DNA of 64,000 nucleotides. Source: Maridesulfovibrio sp. Lineage in GTDB: Bacteria > Desulfobacterota > Desulfovibrionia > Desulfovibrionales > Desulfovibrionaceae. A model generated the notes under the pieces. The model made no database searches. It saw nothing but the letters and a program-made list of their open reading frames with translations, and had not been told where the DNA came from. Both the position numbers and the translations under genes were made by a program. Within the stretch, counting starts at the first letter, position 1. Each line of letters starts with the position of its first letter. Location of the stretch: positions 1,352,001 through 1,416,000 of the forward strand of contig NZ_OY780933.1 of NCBI RefSeq assembly GCF_963676065.1. Direction: 5' to 3'. Shown here piece after piece: positions 18,301 to 30,200 of the stretch.

Positions 18301-20743
18301 CAGCTTCAGATTCCAGTTGTTTAAAGGACGTGACATCACGTCCTTCTGCTATGAGGTAAATAATATTGTCTTGTTCATCGTAGCTTGGAGTGATGGAAAA
18401 ATCGATAGTATGCTTAGCGTTTTTTGTGTCATTATAAGTGATCTCCATTCGGACAAATTCTCCAGATGAGGCTTTTTCCACAGCTTTGCGGATATCTACA
18501 GTTTTATTTGGCTCCTGCCACCAGTCCCCGTCCCAAAAAAAATCACCAATAAGTTGATTGGACACTAATTGTATGAGCTTGAGGGATGCTTTATTTGCTT
18601 CTAATATGCGACCATCTGGTGAAAGAACCCACATTAACTGAAAGCTTTGATCAAATAGGCTTCGAAATTTTTGCTCACTATTTTTTAAGGTATCCTCTAT
18701 GCGTTTTCGTTCCATGACATGCCCAAGATGGTGACCGACATATTTAGCCATATCCAAAAGAGAATGATCTGGTTTTAGTATATTTTCAGAATAGAATTCA
18801 AGGACAGCCATAACAGCATTATCCTTGAAAAGAGGGAAAGCAAAAGCAGCTCGAACATTTACCTCCTCAAGAGCTTTGGAACGAGAGAAGTCTTTGTCTC
18901 GAGTTACGTTTTCAATCCAAAGAGGCTGGCGTCTCTTGTATACTCTACCTGGAAGACCTTGTCCTGAAACAAAAGAGCTTTGTCGAGTTAATGATATAAA
19001 TCGTTCAAAACGATTTGGGTTGGAGATACTCCATATATTGGTTGGAAGTAATCTGTCTTCAAGAGTGCTGTAAGTAAACACATGGCCTACAGGCCAGCCT
19101 GTAAATTGACAAACAAGTCTCAATGTCTCTTCAAATGCGTCATCAACCGACTGAGAAGTATTGGCAATGCTAGCGATATCTACCAGAAGGTTGGAAAGCT
19201 TTTCCCGTCTGTCAAGGTTGATCAGAGAGGTTTCTAACTCCTCTGTTCTGGTTTTAACTCGTTGCTCTAAATCTTCATTTAGAGCGATAATATCTTGTTG
19301 TGCAGATTTCCAGTCAGTAATGTCCCGAACCACTCCAACGGCCCACCAGTGTGAATCAATTTGAACGGCATTAATGTGTAATTCTGCAGGGAAGTTACTG
19401 CCGTCTTTGCGTTTTGCTACAACTTCTCTTTTTACCCCGATGATTGGACCTTTGCCCGTTTTCGCGAATTGAGCCAGTCCATGCCCCGATGCTATTAAAT
19501 CTTCTTCTCCGGCAATGAAGTTATGAATATTTTTCCCAAGTACTTCATGGGCGTAAAACCCAAAAATTCTTTCGGCAGCCTTGTTCCAAAAAAGAGCTCG
19601 CCCAGACGAGTCTGTCATGATGATAGCATCAAGGACGGTTTCAGTAATTGCTGTTAATTGTCTTTCCTTTCTTTCCACTTCATTTCTAAATTTAAGGCGT
19701 TTGATTCTATAGTCTGCCAAAATAAAAGATAAGACCGTACTGAGTAATAAAATGAGCAGCAATAAAAGCGGAAAGACTCCCCACCAACCTGCATGCAATT
19801 CTTTTTCTGGTACGATAGAAATGATGATCCAATTTTCATCATTAAATACTTTGTCATGTGGAAAACGGTGATTTTTCTGAATATCAGTTATAGCTACTGT
19901 CGCATATGAGAATAAGCCGTAGTCTGTATGAATTTGTCCATCATTATTCTCAGTTATTCTATTCCAAACTAATGGAAAATCTAAGGGCATAGAGGTCGTA
20001 ATGGAAGTTTCCAACATGAATAGCCATTCATTCTTCGGGTTTGGGTTTTTTAGCCACTGCCCATCTTCGTTTATTAAATAAATATCACCATTCGAATTGA
20101 AGTTGATTTTCTCTAGTTGTTCAAGAAGTTGTCCCCCCTTAACATTCATGACAACTACACCGATAGTAGTGCCATCCGATTTTTTTATTGGGCTTGATAA
20201 TCGTATGACAGGGTTATATGGTTGCTCGATTTCTCCATTTTCGATGTTTAAATCAAAACGTGATATATAAATCCCTTTTGCGGTTTCTAAAGCCCTATGG
20301 AAATAGGGACGTTTGCTTTTGTTTTGCAGCTCTTCTTTAGATACTGTGACGACTCTGCCATCGCGGGTTCTATTTATCCTCACTCGTTCCATCCCTGAAG
20401 CGTCCAAGAAGCGTATTTGATCATATAATGGATTATTCTTAGCTATCAAAAGGAAAACGGTTTCAATACTGGCTACAAAACTATCAAAACTTACAGCATT
20501 TTGAATTCTTATGTCCAATACGTCAGAAGTAGTTGCTATGTCCGTTAAGTATGTTGCCAAAGTTGCTTCGAAAAGGCGTTTTTCACTCATTACGATATTT
20601 TTTTCTTCTAATTTGACTGCTTTGGTATATGCAATATCTTGCTGTACTCCAAGTATTGCAGCGATTCCCACAAGAAAAAAAGAAGTAGGAACCAGAAAGA
20701 AAAGGAACGTCTTGTTTCTAGAGATTTCTTTAATTTGAATCAT
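15326..20743 (-). CDS. Giant hybrid sensor histidine kinase (Cache-PAS-GAF-PAS3-HisKA-HATPase-REC-REC-HPt)
   Basis: This 1805-residue inner-membrane phosphorelay protein has, in order: a helix (13-33), an extracellular Cache sensor (about 45-315), a helix (about 318-340), PAS (about 365-480), GAF (about 520-680), three further PAS domains (about 690-1060), and HisKA with the phospho-His in SHEIRTPMNAVIGM (near 1081). Then come HATPase with NAIKF and GTGLGLAICK (about 1190-1310), two receivers and an HPt with HSLKGVSGN (near 1661). Receiver 2 is intact (LMDLQMP near 1514). Receiver 1 reads LLSLDLPDNDG, where Ser replaces the phosphoacceptor Asp, so it is probably a non-phosphorylated pseudo-receiver. 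The Cache domain closely resembles that of the cyclase at 7673. No response regulator is adjacent; the HD-GYP protein at 10623 is a candidate target. Confidence 0.95.
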   Translation of the reverse strand: MIQIKEISRNKTFLFFLVPTSFFLVGIAAILGVQQDIAYTKAVKLEEKNIVMSEKRLFEATLATYLTDIATTSDVLDIRIQNAVSFDSFVASIETVFLLIAKNNPLYDQIRFLDASGMERVRINRTRDGRVVTVSKEELQNKSKRPYFHRALETAKGIYISRFDLNIENGEIEQPYNPVIRLSSPIKKSDGTTIGVVVMNVKGGQLLEQLEKINFNSNGDIYLINEDGQWLKNPNPKNEWLFMLETSITTSMPLDFPLVWNRITENNDGQIHTDYGLFSYATVAITDIQKNHRFPHDKVFNDENWIIISIVPEKELHAGWWGVFPLLLLLILLLSTVLSFILADYRIKRLKFRNEVERKERQLTAITETVLDAIIMTDSSGRALFWNKAAERIFGFYAHEVLGKNIHNFIAGEEDLIASGHGLAQFAKTGKGPIIGVKREVVAKRKDGSNFPAELHINAVQIDSHWWAVGVVRDITDWKSAQQDIIALNEDLEQRVKTRTEELETSLINLDRREKLSNLLVDIASIANTSQSVDDAFEETLRLVCQFTGWPVGHVFTYSTLEDRLLPTNIWSISNPNRFERFISLTRQSSFVSGQGLPGRVYKRRQPLWIENVTRDKDFSRSKALEEVNVRAAFAFPLFKDNAVMAVLEFYSENILKPDHSLLDMAKYVGHHLGHVMERKRIEDTLKNSEQKFRSLFDQSFQLMWVLSPDGRILEANKASLKLIQLVSNQLIGDFFWDGDWWQEPNKTVDIRKAVEKASSGEFVRMEITYNDTKNAKHTIDFSITPSYDEQDNIIYLIAEGRDVTSFKQLESEADLLAKVAQKTTNGIVITDREGYVEWINQAFSDISGYSIEELVGKKPGDLLQGDNTDSQTVDIVNEALRKGEGITVEILNYSKTCRPYWVDMDIQPIKDQDGIVNKFIAVESDITERKRVSQALIEFKTTLDQINDAVFIFDPSSLLFTYVNQGATAQLEYTREEMLSLRITDINPELSIDRFKNMVDPLVTGDENNLSFETMHETKTGLFKPVHILLQYVHENNLPPRFVAVVRDIAEQKRITFELKEAKDIAEAATVAKSRFLANMSHEIRTPMNAVIGMSHILVNSELTSKQKSQVLKIQSAATSLLEIINDILDFSKIEAEKIQIEMKAFDLDTLLTNTIAVLRDKAEEKGLEIIFDIDLNIPRCVIGDPLRLSQVFTNLISNAIKFTKEGHILIKIETVPVDKKNKKYTFSIADTGIGIPYEAQQELFKPFSQVDASTTRKYGGTGLGLAICKNLIQLMGGKLQLKSTPGEGSQFFFSIELELASDDFFSYEPVKRLEGLDGSKILIIDNNELYWPIYEQTFLQCGFSPEFSSSRNEGMEMLFDSTSGKHFDILLLSLDLPDNDGPETLHIVSSDHRTQNLTVITITAFPSKYMLDESTSFDLTKPISQSSLYDATLQKLGKPNLYHASVSTLEKDQIIEKELLAGAKILVVEDNVLNQEVAKELLEAVQISVYLASNGAEALDLLEEFEYDAILMDLQMPIMGGLEATKIIRKDKRFRNLPIIAMTAHAMIGDKEKSIESGMTDHITKPIDPDVLYGTLIRWIIPSAHHLVQDTAHALGSVEVETNKIKLLNTRQGLKRVAGKRDTYLRLLKQFRDNYSDTLSNVDEAIASKSNDVALHAVHSLKGVSGNIGATALYSILVELEKALIKNSDKEIDFFIKKSKATLDSTFDTIRDFLNENSHGKASDSINLNAKSIYEKLIELSALIEGNNAESVDLAEKIQAANPSSIFASQLHDTINALRVYDFDTAMATTNSILNALDVKQNL

Positions 20744-21275
20744 TTTGTACTCGTTGGTTTTAAGCAGACAAAGGTAATATGGTGAAGATCTATGCTGAAA
20801 AATCTGTTTAGCTTAGATACCCAAAAGTGTGTAGACTCTTTTTTACCTGATAAAAGTAGTTATCAAATAATAAAATGTTCTACAAGGTAGGAGGAGATAT
20901 ATGGAAGGTCTTACTTGGCACAATATTGGTTTTTAATTGTCTAAGGGAGAACTGATAGGAATGGAGAAAACATGAAAGGTACTACGTTTAATCTAATATT
21001 TTTTTATGCTTTAGGTTTAGGCGCCTACAAATGATGTAAGCCGGAGTTAAGGTTGTTAGCTTGGAATGTGTGTGCCAATTTTGTCCAGCTGGGAGTTAAT
21101 ATTACAAAACGGAACATGATAAATATGGTCAATTCTGCATGGATGTTGATAGTATGCGCACTCTTGAGGTTTGCTCGGTTCAAAATATTAGAAGGTTTTT
21201 GTTACATAAATAAATTTCACTATGCGTAAAGAAACTTAATTTTTTGCTTAACATTAATATTTGGTAGTTGCAAAA
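20744..21275. other. Intergenic region with two short peptides preceded by strong ribosome sites
   Basis: About 530 bp lie between the adhesin end and the kinase start. An 11-codon frame, MEGLTWHNIGF (20901-20936), follows TAGGAGGAGATAT. A 20-codon hydrophobic frame (MKGTTFNLIFFYALGLGAYK) starts at 20972 after a GGAG. Both are on the + strand. They may be leader peptides or gene remnants. I see no terminator for the adhesin. Confidence 0.3.
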
Positions 21276-24200
21276 TTAACCCATTTCATTTTCTAAGATT
21301 ATTAAGTATGCATTTTCGTTCCCTTGTTCCATAATATTTTCTTGTACGGCCGGAATGGGATCTTCAAGAATTTGTTCTCCTGCTAGGGCTTCACTTTGAT
21401 TTTCAATATGATTGTTGATGAGAGTGTCTACGCTGGTTCCATTAGGAACTCCACTAAGGGTCTGTTCTAGCTCCTGAGCATCAGGCTGTGCATTTTCTTC
21501 TGGCTTAAATGTACTTTGCAAACCAAGTTGATCAGCATAATATTGAGCCTGGTGACTAATGTTGTTTGGGTTTTTATTGCCGTCGTCATTAATTTCTATC
21601 TCGTCCATATATGCGTGAGAGCCTGTACTCATGGGGATAAATGGTTCCGGTGAGGCCTCTACGGAAACAGATATGGAATGGAATGTTTCAAAGGTGTTAC
21701 CTTCATCTTTCACAGTTGTAGTCACGTTTAAGCTGAAGTCCCCGGAGAAGTCTTCTGGGGTGTTAAGCTGTAATCCTTCTATCTCTTCCGGTTCAAGACT
21801 CCATGATCCGTCTTCGTTTTTAAGCCCAGCTGAAAGAACAGAGCCTTCTGGCAGATCCAAAATAGTCAGGCTTAATGTTTTGTTCTCAGCTACGGCTTCG
21901 GCCTGCATATTCAAATATATAGGTTCACCTTGGGTTCCGGAAACGTCTTCGGTACTGAGTAAAGGACCATCTGGATCACCTTCGACAGAAATGGTAACAG
22001 CAATATCCTGAGTAGTTACCAGAGTGTCGCCATCGGCTTCAACGTTGACGAACCCCAGACTTAAATTAACTTCACCAGAGAAGTTCTCCGGTGGGGTAAA
22101 CGTCATCACTTCTAAGTCGCTGGGATCAACGGTCCACGTTCCGTCCAAATTTTGAGTGCCGACAGAAAGAGTTCCACCTTCGGGCACACCGGATACAGTT
22201 ATTACCGTAACATTTTCCGAGCCGTCCATGTCTTGATATGAGAAGTTCGCATCAATGGCGATGGCGGCGTCTTCGTTGCCGATAGAGTCGGTCGCGTTGA
22301 CGATTACCTCATCAGCCTCACCAGCAACGCTAATAGCAATATCCTGAGTAGTTATCAGAGTGTCGCCATCGGCTTCCGCATTGACGAACCCCAGACTTAA
22401 ATTAACTTCACCAGAGAAGTTCTCCGGTGGGGTAAATGCCATCACTTCTAAGTCGCTGGAATCAACGGTCCACGTTCCGTCTAAATTTTGAGTGCCGACA
22501 GAAAGAGTTCCGCCTTCGGGCACACCGGATACGGTTATTACCGTGACAATTTCCGAGCCGTCCATGTCTTGATATGAGAAGTCCGCATCAATGGCGATGG
22601 CTGTGTCTTCGCTGCCGATAGAGTCGGTCGCGTTGACGATTACCTCATCAGCCTCACCAGCAACGCTAACAGTAATATCCTGAGTAGTTACCAGAGTGTC
22701 GCCATCGGCTTCCTCGTTAACGAACCCGAGGCTTAAATTAACTTCACCAGAGAAGTTTTCCGATGGGGTAAATGTCATCCCTTCTAGGTCACTAGGATCA
22801 ACTGTCCACGTTCCGTCCATATTCTGGGTGCCCACGGAAAGGGTTGCGCCTTCGGGCACACCGGATACAATTATTGCTGTGACAATTTCCGAGCCGTCCA
22901 TGTCTTGATATGAGAAGTCCACATCAATGGCGATGGCTGTGTCTTCGCTGCCGATAGAGTCGGTCGCGTTGACGATTACCTCATCAGCCTCACCAGCAAC
23001 GTTAACAGTAATATCCTGGGTAGTTACCAGAGTGTCGCCATCGGCTTCCTCGTTAACGAATCCGAGGCTCAAATTAACTTCACCAGAGAAGTTTTCCGAT
23101 GGGGTAAATGTCATCCCTTCTAGGTCACTAGGATCAACTGTCCACGTTCCGTCCATATTCTGGGTGCCCACGGAAAGGGTTGCGCCTTCGGGGACACCGG
23201 AGACAGTTATTGCTGTGACAGTTTCCGAGCCGTCTACGTCCTGATATGAGAAGTCTGCATTAATGGTTATGGCAGTGTCTTCCTTGCCAGCTGCATCTGT
23301 TGCATTGACGGTTACTGCGTCAGCTACCCCAACAATGTCTAGAGTCATAGTTGACGATGATGTGGCAGTTTCCCCGGTTTCAGGCTCGGTGCTGGTAGCT
23401 GTTACCGTGAGGATAAATTCTCCGCTCTGGTTTTGTGCCGGGGTCATCGTCAATCCATCTAGATCATCCGCAGCTAACGTCCATGATCCGTCTGCATTCT
23501 GCGTTCCGGCGTCCAGAGTTGCACCAACTGGAACCCCTGTCACTGTGACTTCCAAAATTTCACTGCCGTCAGTTAGTGAGACTCCAAGATCGAGAGGAAT
23601 ATCAGTGTCTTCTATACCTACTGCCTCTTGCGGTTCTACAACTGCCGCATCCGCTATGGGAGCTACGCTAACAGTCAAATCTGTAGCAGAAGAAGCTGAG
23701 TCGCTACCGTCTGTGGTGATGATTTTTGCATGAAAATTGATGTCTCCAGAGAAGTGTTCGGGTGGAGTTACTGTCAGGTTCGTGAGTTCAGCACCAGTAA
23801 CTTCCCATGAACCGTCTTCTTGCAGGGATCCGTGGGAAAAGGTTGTACCTTCGGGCATTCCGGTCAGTACTGCGACCACAGACTCACTGCCGTCAATATC
23901 GAATTCAGTGTACTCGATAGTGACGGGAATGGCAGTGTCTTCGTCGCCGTGGGAATTTTGGGAATCCACGATAACCGCGTCTGCAGTGCCTTCAACATCA
24001 ACGCTGAAATTAGAGGAAGTGGTAGTGACTTCTCCTGTGGAGGTTTCCATAGTGTAGGCGTTTAGAGTCATATCGAAAGTTCCGCTGGCATCCGGCGGGG
24101 GAGTGAAAGTAAGATTCTCAAGTTGGGCTGCGGTAAAAGTCCATGATCCGTCACCGTTGTTGCTTCCTGTTGAGAACATGGCATCATCAGGTACACCGGA

Positions 24201-27200
24201 GATGGTCACACTCATGACTTCTGATCCATCCTCATCCATGAAGTCGGCATCGATATTAAGAGGAACGGCAGTGTCTTCTGTTCCAGTTGTATCATTTACG
24301 GTTAGATCGGCGGAATCCGTTTCTGCTGTGATCTTCACACCTAAAGTGTTGGAGAAGCTTGTTTGTGAGCCGTTAGATTCTTCTATGACGGTTTCGACTG
24401 TGAGTTTATAGTTGCCGTGCTCGTTTTCAGGAGGAACAAAGCTGAGCTGATCCAATGCAGTGGGATCAACGCTGAAACGACCATCTCCGAGATCAATAGC
24501 TCCGTTGATGCTTGCGCCCTCAGGTACATCACTGATGATGACTAAGACTAAGGATTCCGAACCATCGGAATCTCCGGTAGTCACCCTCAGGTCGAGATTT
24601 AGCGGAGTATCTTCTGTTCCACTGGAGTTGCCTAGTCGCACGCCGGGATGATCAACAACTGGATCAATGTCGGCGGTGACGTTTTCAACATCTTGTTGAG
24701 TTTCTCCGTCATTTCCGGTCTTTACCGCGGTCATGGTGAATTCGAACGAGCCTGCGAAGTCTGCTGGCGGGTTGATTGCGAGGTTGGCAATATTGGGATC
24801 GTCTCCGGGAATGATCCAATTACCATCAATAGGATTGTAAAATCCCATATTGGGAGTGGCTCCATCTGGAAGGTCTCTGATTACTATGGATTCCTGACTA
24901 CCTCTTTCACCGAAATCAGGTATGGCTGTTATTGCAAAAGCCTGATCCTCAGTCCCTTCCGGTGGAGTAACGCTAAGTTCCGGTGCTTCGCTGGGATCGG
25001 CATTGTCATCGTCATTACTTCCTATTCCTAACTGATCTCTGATCCAGTCCACTAAATTATCCCACCAACTGCCGCCTCCACCATCTTCATTTATAGCCAG
25101 ATCAAAAGAAATAGTGCTGGTTGCGGTATCGCCTTCTGATTCAGTGGCAATGGCATGTACGGTAACCGGTACAATCATGCTAGTGTCATCTCCTTTATGA
25201 ACAAAGGAGAGATTGGCAAGTTGTTCATCAGAAACAAGGAATGACCCGCCACCGATGTTTAGCCCGTCAGTGGGGACTATCTGGGTTCCTTCCAGACCTG
25301 AAATGATGAAATTAAGTGATTCCGAACCATCGACATCGGTGAGTGCGCTACTGATCTCTGCGCTGATTTCGTCCCCGGAATCGCCGGAGATTGAATCAGC
25401 AGAGAGAGTAGGTGTGTCCGCATCTGCGATAACCCGAACGTTCAGCAGCCCTTCGCTGGTAGCGTTGACTCCCTCTCCATCGGTGATCATAGCCTTGATC
25501 GAAAGTTGGAAGTCATCACCGGAATCATCCGGCGGGGTGACGGTTACGTTGTTCAGGTCATCTGGCATAATTCGGAATACACTCGGTTCCTGTTCATCTG
25601 CTGCGGTCAGGGCAATTCCGTTTACCGAGAGTATAGCACCATCCGGTATGTCAGAGACTTCAACCCATTCCACTGATTCAGAATCGTCAGAATCTCTTAA
25701 GCCCGGATCAAGATTTAATGAAATTGCGGTGTCCTCTGTTCCGGTTGCAGAGCCGTATGAGCGAGGTGCATCAAGGCCCCCGCGAGCGGGTTGATCCACA
25801 ACTGCGTCAACGTTTACGGTGGTGGTGTAATCATGAGATGCCTGCCGCCCGTCATTTTCCTGCACCACAACCTTGATATTGAGATTAAATTCTCCGGCAA
25901 AGTCTTTGGGTGGATTGACGGTCAGGTTTTGCATATCTTCCTGACTTACCGACCAGCGGCCGTTGCCGATGAATACCCCGGTGCTTAACGATGCCCCCTG
26001 CGGGAGATCGGATATAACGTAGCTGATGGTTTCCGAACTATCATCATCTGTGGAAGTAGCGTTAAAGTTAAGAGAAATGGGAGTGTCTTCGTTACCCTGC
26101 GCAACACCTATTTCCATTTCCGGTACATCGGGTACACCGCGAACCGTTACGTCCAGATTCTGCGGCTCAGAGTATGTCCGACTGCCGTCTTCTTCCACTG
26201 CCAGGGAACGTACGGTGAGGGTGAAACTCTCATTGGAATCCATGGGCGGAGTTATCTCAAGAGTGTCCAGCGCACTGGATGGAACCACCCAGTTTCCGTT
26301 AGCAAGCGGGGTACCGGCACTGAAACTGGAACCATTCGGAACATCTGAGAATTCTACATATAAAGATTCCGAACCGTCGGTGTCGGCAAGTCCTGCGCGG
26401 ATGGTCAGTCCTATGCCGGAATCTTCATTACCTAGAGCATCAACTACGGTCAGAGAAGGAACATCGGCTACCCCTATCACGTCGACAGAGAAGTCAACGG
26501 AAGAAATAGCGGTGTCGTTGTTGGAACTTTCAGTGCTTGTTGCCAGCATGGACAGGTTGATGGGCCCGGAGAAGTTCTCCGGGGGAGTAAGTTCCAGACT
26601 ATCAAAGTCTCCGGGATCGACAGTCCAAATGCCATCACCATTATTGGTTCCAGAGGACAGAGTTGCTCCGTCCGGTACACCTGAAATAGTTATGCCTAAT
26701 GATTCTGAACCGTCGATGTCAGTGAGTTGGGCTCCCAGTGCCAGCTGCACAGGTGTATCTTCGTTGGTGGCTACATCCTGTGCTGTTACGGCTGGTGCGT
26801 CTGCATCTGCATTGAAAGTGGCTCTGAATCCATTGGTGCGAGTTGCGGTGTCGCCGTTCTCCGGTTCAACAGTGGTGACCTTGAATCCCAGCCGGACTGT
26901 TCCGCTGTAATCTTCAGGTGCGCTAAGCGAAATTGATCCGAGATCATCAGCTGGAACTGACCATTCGCCGTTACCAAGGTCTGCACCGCCGTTAACGGTA
27001 AAGCCTTCCGGTACTCCGGTTATGACGGTGGATTGGATTTCTTCAGAAGAATCCACCACCCGTGTATTCAGATTGAGATTGAGAGGCTCGTCTTCCATAC
27101 CGCTCACACTTCTAACCCTTACCCATGCCCGGTCTGCATCTGCTTCAACGGAAACGGTGATGGGGGAGGATGTGCGTGCGGTATCACCGTCATTTTCTGT

Positions 27201-30200
27201 GGCAACACTGGTAACGTTAATATCAAATTTGCCACTGAAGTTTCTGGGTGCCTTGATAGCAAGACTGTCAATGTCATCCGCTTCAACTTTCCAAGTGCCG
27301 TCAGACTGTCTTATCCCATGGTTGAGGGTTGCGCCATTAGGAAGATCGGATATTTGAAAATGTATGGATTCGGAACCGTCGAGATCAGTAACTCCGCCTT
27401 CGATATCAAGTGAAATGAATCTATCTTCTGTTCCGTTGGCATCTTCTGTGGATATGGTTGGGGTATCTGCCACCCCGCTGCTTGATACAGGCAGGGTAGT
27501 CGTGTTGCTAGCCGTTGACCCATTTGGTTCAACAGCTGTAGTCGTCACGGTGAGAGTGAAGTCTTCGTTGGAATCAGCAGGAGGGTTAAGGGTCAATCCT
27601 TGGAGTTGTCCCGGTTCCAATGTCCATGAACCATCCCCGTTCAGTGTACCTGCGGAAAGGCTCGCGTCTTCGGGAACACCGCTGATCACTAACTGCGTAA
27701 TGGATTCTGTCCCTGTGATATCTGTAGTTGCAGAGCTGATATCTAGGGCAACTGCAGTATCTTCAGCTGTGCTGGCTGCTGTTACCTGTAAATCAGGGGT
27801 ATCGGCTACAGCATCTACAGTAACCGGGATTACTGATTTAACGGAAGCTGTTTGTCCGTCAGATTCAGTAGACGTTGCGGTAACAGTAATATTGAATTCG
27901 CCCTTGTAATCCTGAGGCGTGTTCATGGTCAGGCCGTTAATATCATCCGGTTCCAAGTTCCATGTGCCGTCTGCATTCTTTGTTCCGGAGGAAAGGTTGA
28001 AGCCGTCGGGAACGCCTTCGATTTTAAGGGATAGAGTTTCTGAACCGTCAGTGTCGACCAATAAAGCATCGACGTCGATTGCAATAGAGGTGTCCTCGTT
28101 ACCACGTGATGTTTCGGTTCCCAGAGTTGGGGAATCAATCACCGGGGCCACAGCCACACTGAATGGTGCGGTGGTTACATCTGTGACGCCTCCAGTATCT
28201 GTGGCTGTAGATTCAAGGGCTAGATTCATGGTTCCTGAGAAATGTTCAGGTGGAGTTACGGTCAAGTTGCCGAGATCAGCAGGCTCAACGAACCAACGTC
28301 CGTTTCCTAAGTCGTTTCCGCTGGACAGGCTTGCTCCAGCAGGAACTCCGGTAATGACTGTGGAGAGGGTTTCGGAGCCGTCTACATCAACAACTGCTGC
28401 TGTGAGGTTTAGCGTAATGGGATTGTCTTCATTGCCGGATACATTGTCGGCAGCGGCTATAGGGGCATCGGCAACTGCGGCGAATATACCATCAACATTC
28501 ACGGTGGTGTTTGAAGTGTCGCCATTTTCATCGGTTGAGGTTGCTGTAACGGTTAGACTGACATTGCCGGAAAAGTCCTGAGGCGGAATTAGTTCAAGAT
28601 TATTGAGCTGATCCGGACTGAGCGACCATGATCCGTCGTTGTTGAGGATGCCGTCTGACAGGCTGAATCCGTCGGGAACATCTGAGATGGTATAGGATAT
28701 ATTTTCTGATCCGTCGGCATCGGTGAGGGTCCCTGCAACGTTGATAGCCATGCCGTTATCTTCTTCGGCACCACTGAGGGATGCAGTCAGCTCCGGTGCA
28801 TCGGCAACAGCGTCAACTGTTACAGTGAATGGAGCACTGCTTACGGCACTTGACCCGTCCGGTTCCGTGGATGTGGCGGTTATTTCAAGGCTCATCTCAC
28901 CGGAGAAGTCTCGGGGTGGGGTTATGGTCAGGTCCGCAAGGTCGGCAACGGGCACGGCCCATTCTCCGTTACCCAGCGCGTTACCGCTGGAAAGAGTTGA
29001 TCCTTCGGGAAGTCCGCTGATGACCACACCGAGAGTTTCGGAGCCGTCAGTATCCACAAGTGATGAGCCTAAGGTTAGCGCAATAGGGCTATCTTCACTC
29101 CCGGAAACATCGGCCGCACCAACGGTGGGGGCATCAGCAACAGCTGAGAAGGTGGCACTGAAATTGGTGGAAGTTGTAGCAGTGTCTCCCCCGGTATCTT
29201 CTGCGGTGGCGGTCAGGCCCAGCGATACTGTCCCGGAATAGTGTTCTGGTGCGGTAAGCGAAACATCTGCGAGTTGATTAACAGGAATGGACCATTCTCC
29301 GTTACCGAGATCAATACCGGCAGATATAGTAAATTCTTCAGGAACTCCGGTAATCACAGTAGAGGTTATGGTTTCTGATCCGTCAATGTCCATTGTGACG
29401 GCGGAAAGGTCGAGTGCTATGGAGCTGTCTTCGGTTCCTGACACATCAACTGCTTTTACTTCAGGAGAATCAGCTATTCCGGTAATGGAAACAGGCAGGG
29501 TGGTACTGGTGGTGTGCGTGTCGCCGTCAGCTTCAGTGGAAGTGGCGGAAACGGAAAGATTGAATTCTCCACTATAATCTTTGGGGGCGGTGATTGTCAG
29601 CCCTGCAAGGTTAGAGGGCGCAAGTGTCCAACTTCCGTCGCCATTGTTAGTTCCGGCATTTAGGGTAAAACCTTCGGGCATGTTGGAAACAGTTATAGAT
29701 AGGGTTTCCGAAGAGTCTAAATCTGTGAGGGCCGAACTGATATCAAGCGGGATCGAAGTGTTATCTTCTGCGCCAGTGGCATTTTGTACATCCAGTTCAG
29801 GAGCATCTGCCACACCACTTACAGATACGGTGAAAGTGTCGGAGGTCGAAGCGGTGCTGCCGTCCGATTCTGTGGCGGTACTGGTGATCTCAAAATCAAA
29901 GCTGCCGGAGAAATCAGCCGGAGGAGTTACGGTCAGGTTGCCGAGGTCCGCCGGGTCAACAGACCAGACTCCGTTACCGAGATCTATTCCATGACTCAAT
30001 GATGCTCCGTTAGGAACGTTACTGATCTGCACGGACAGGCTTTCCGATGAATCGGTTAACTCACTGGACACCTCAATAGAGGTGGGAGTGTCTTCCTGTC
30101 CAGAAATATTGTTTGCAGATTGATCCGGAGTATCTGCTACTGGAGTGACATTGGCTTCTAGGACTGTTTCGGTACGGGCGGCGCTGCCGTCATTATCAGT

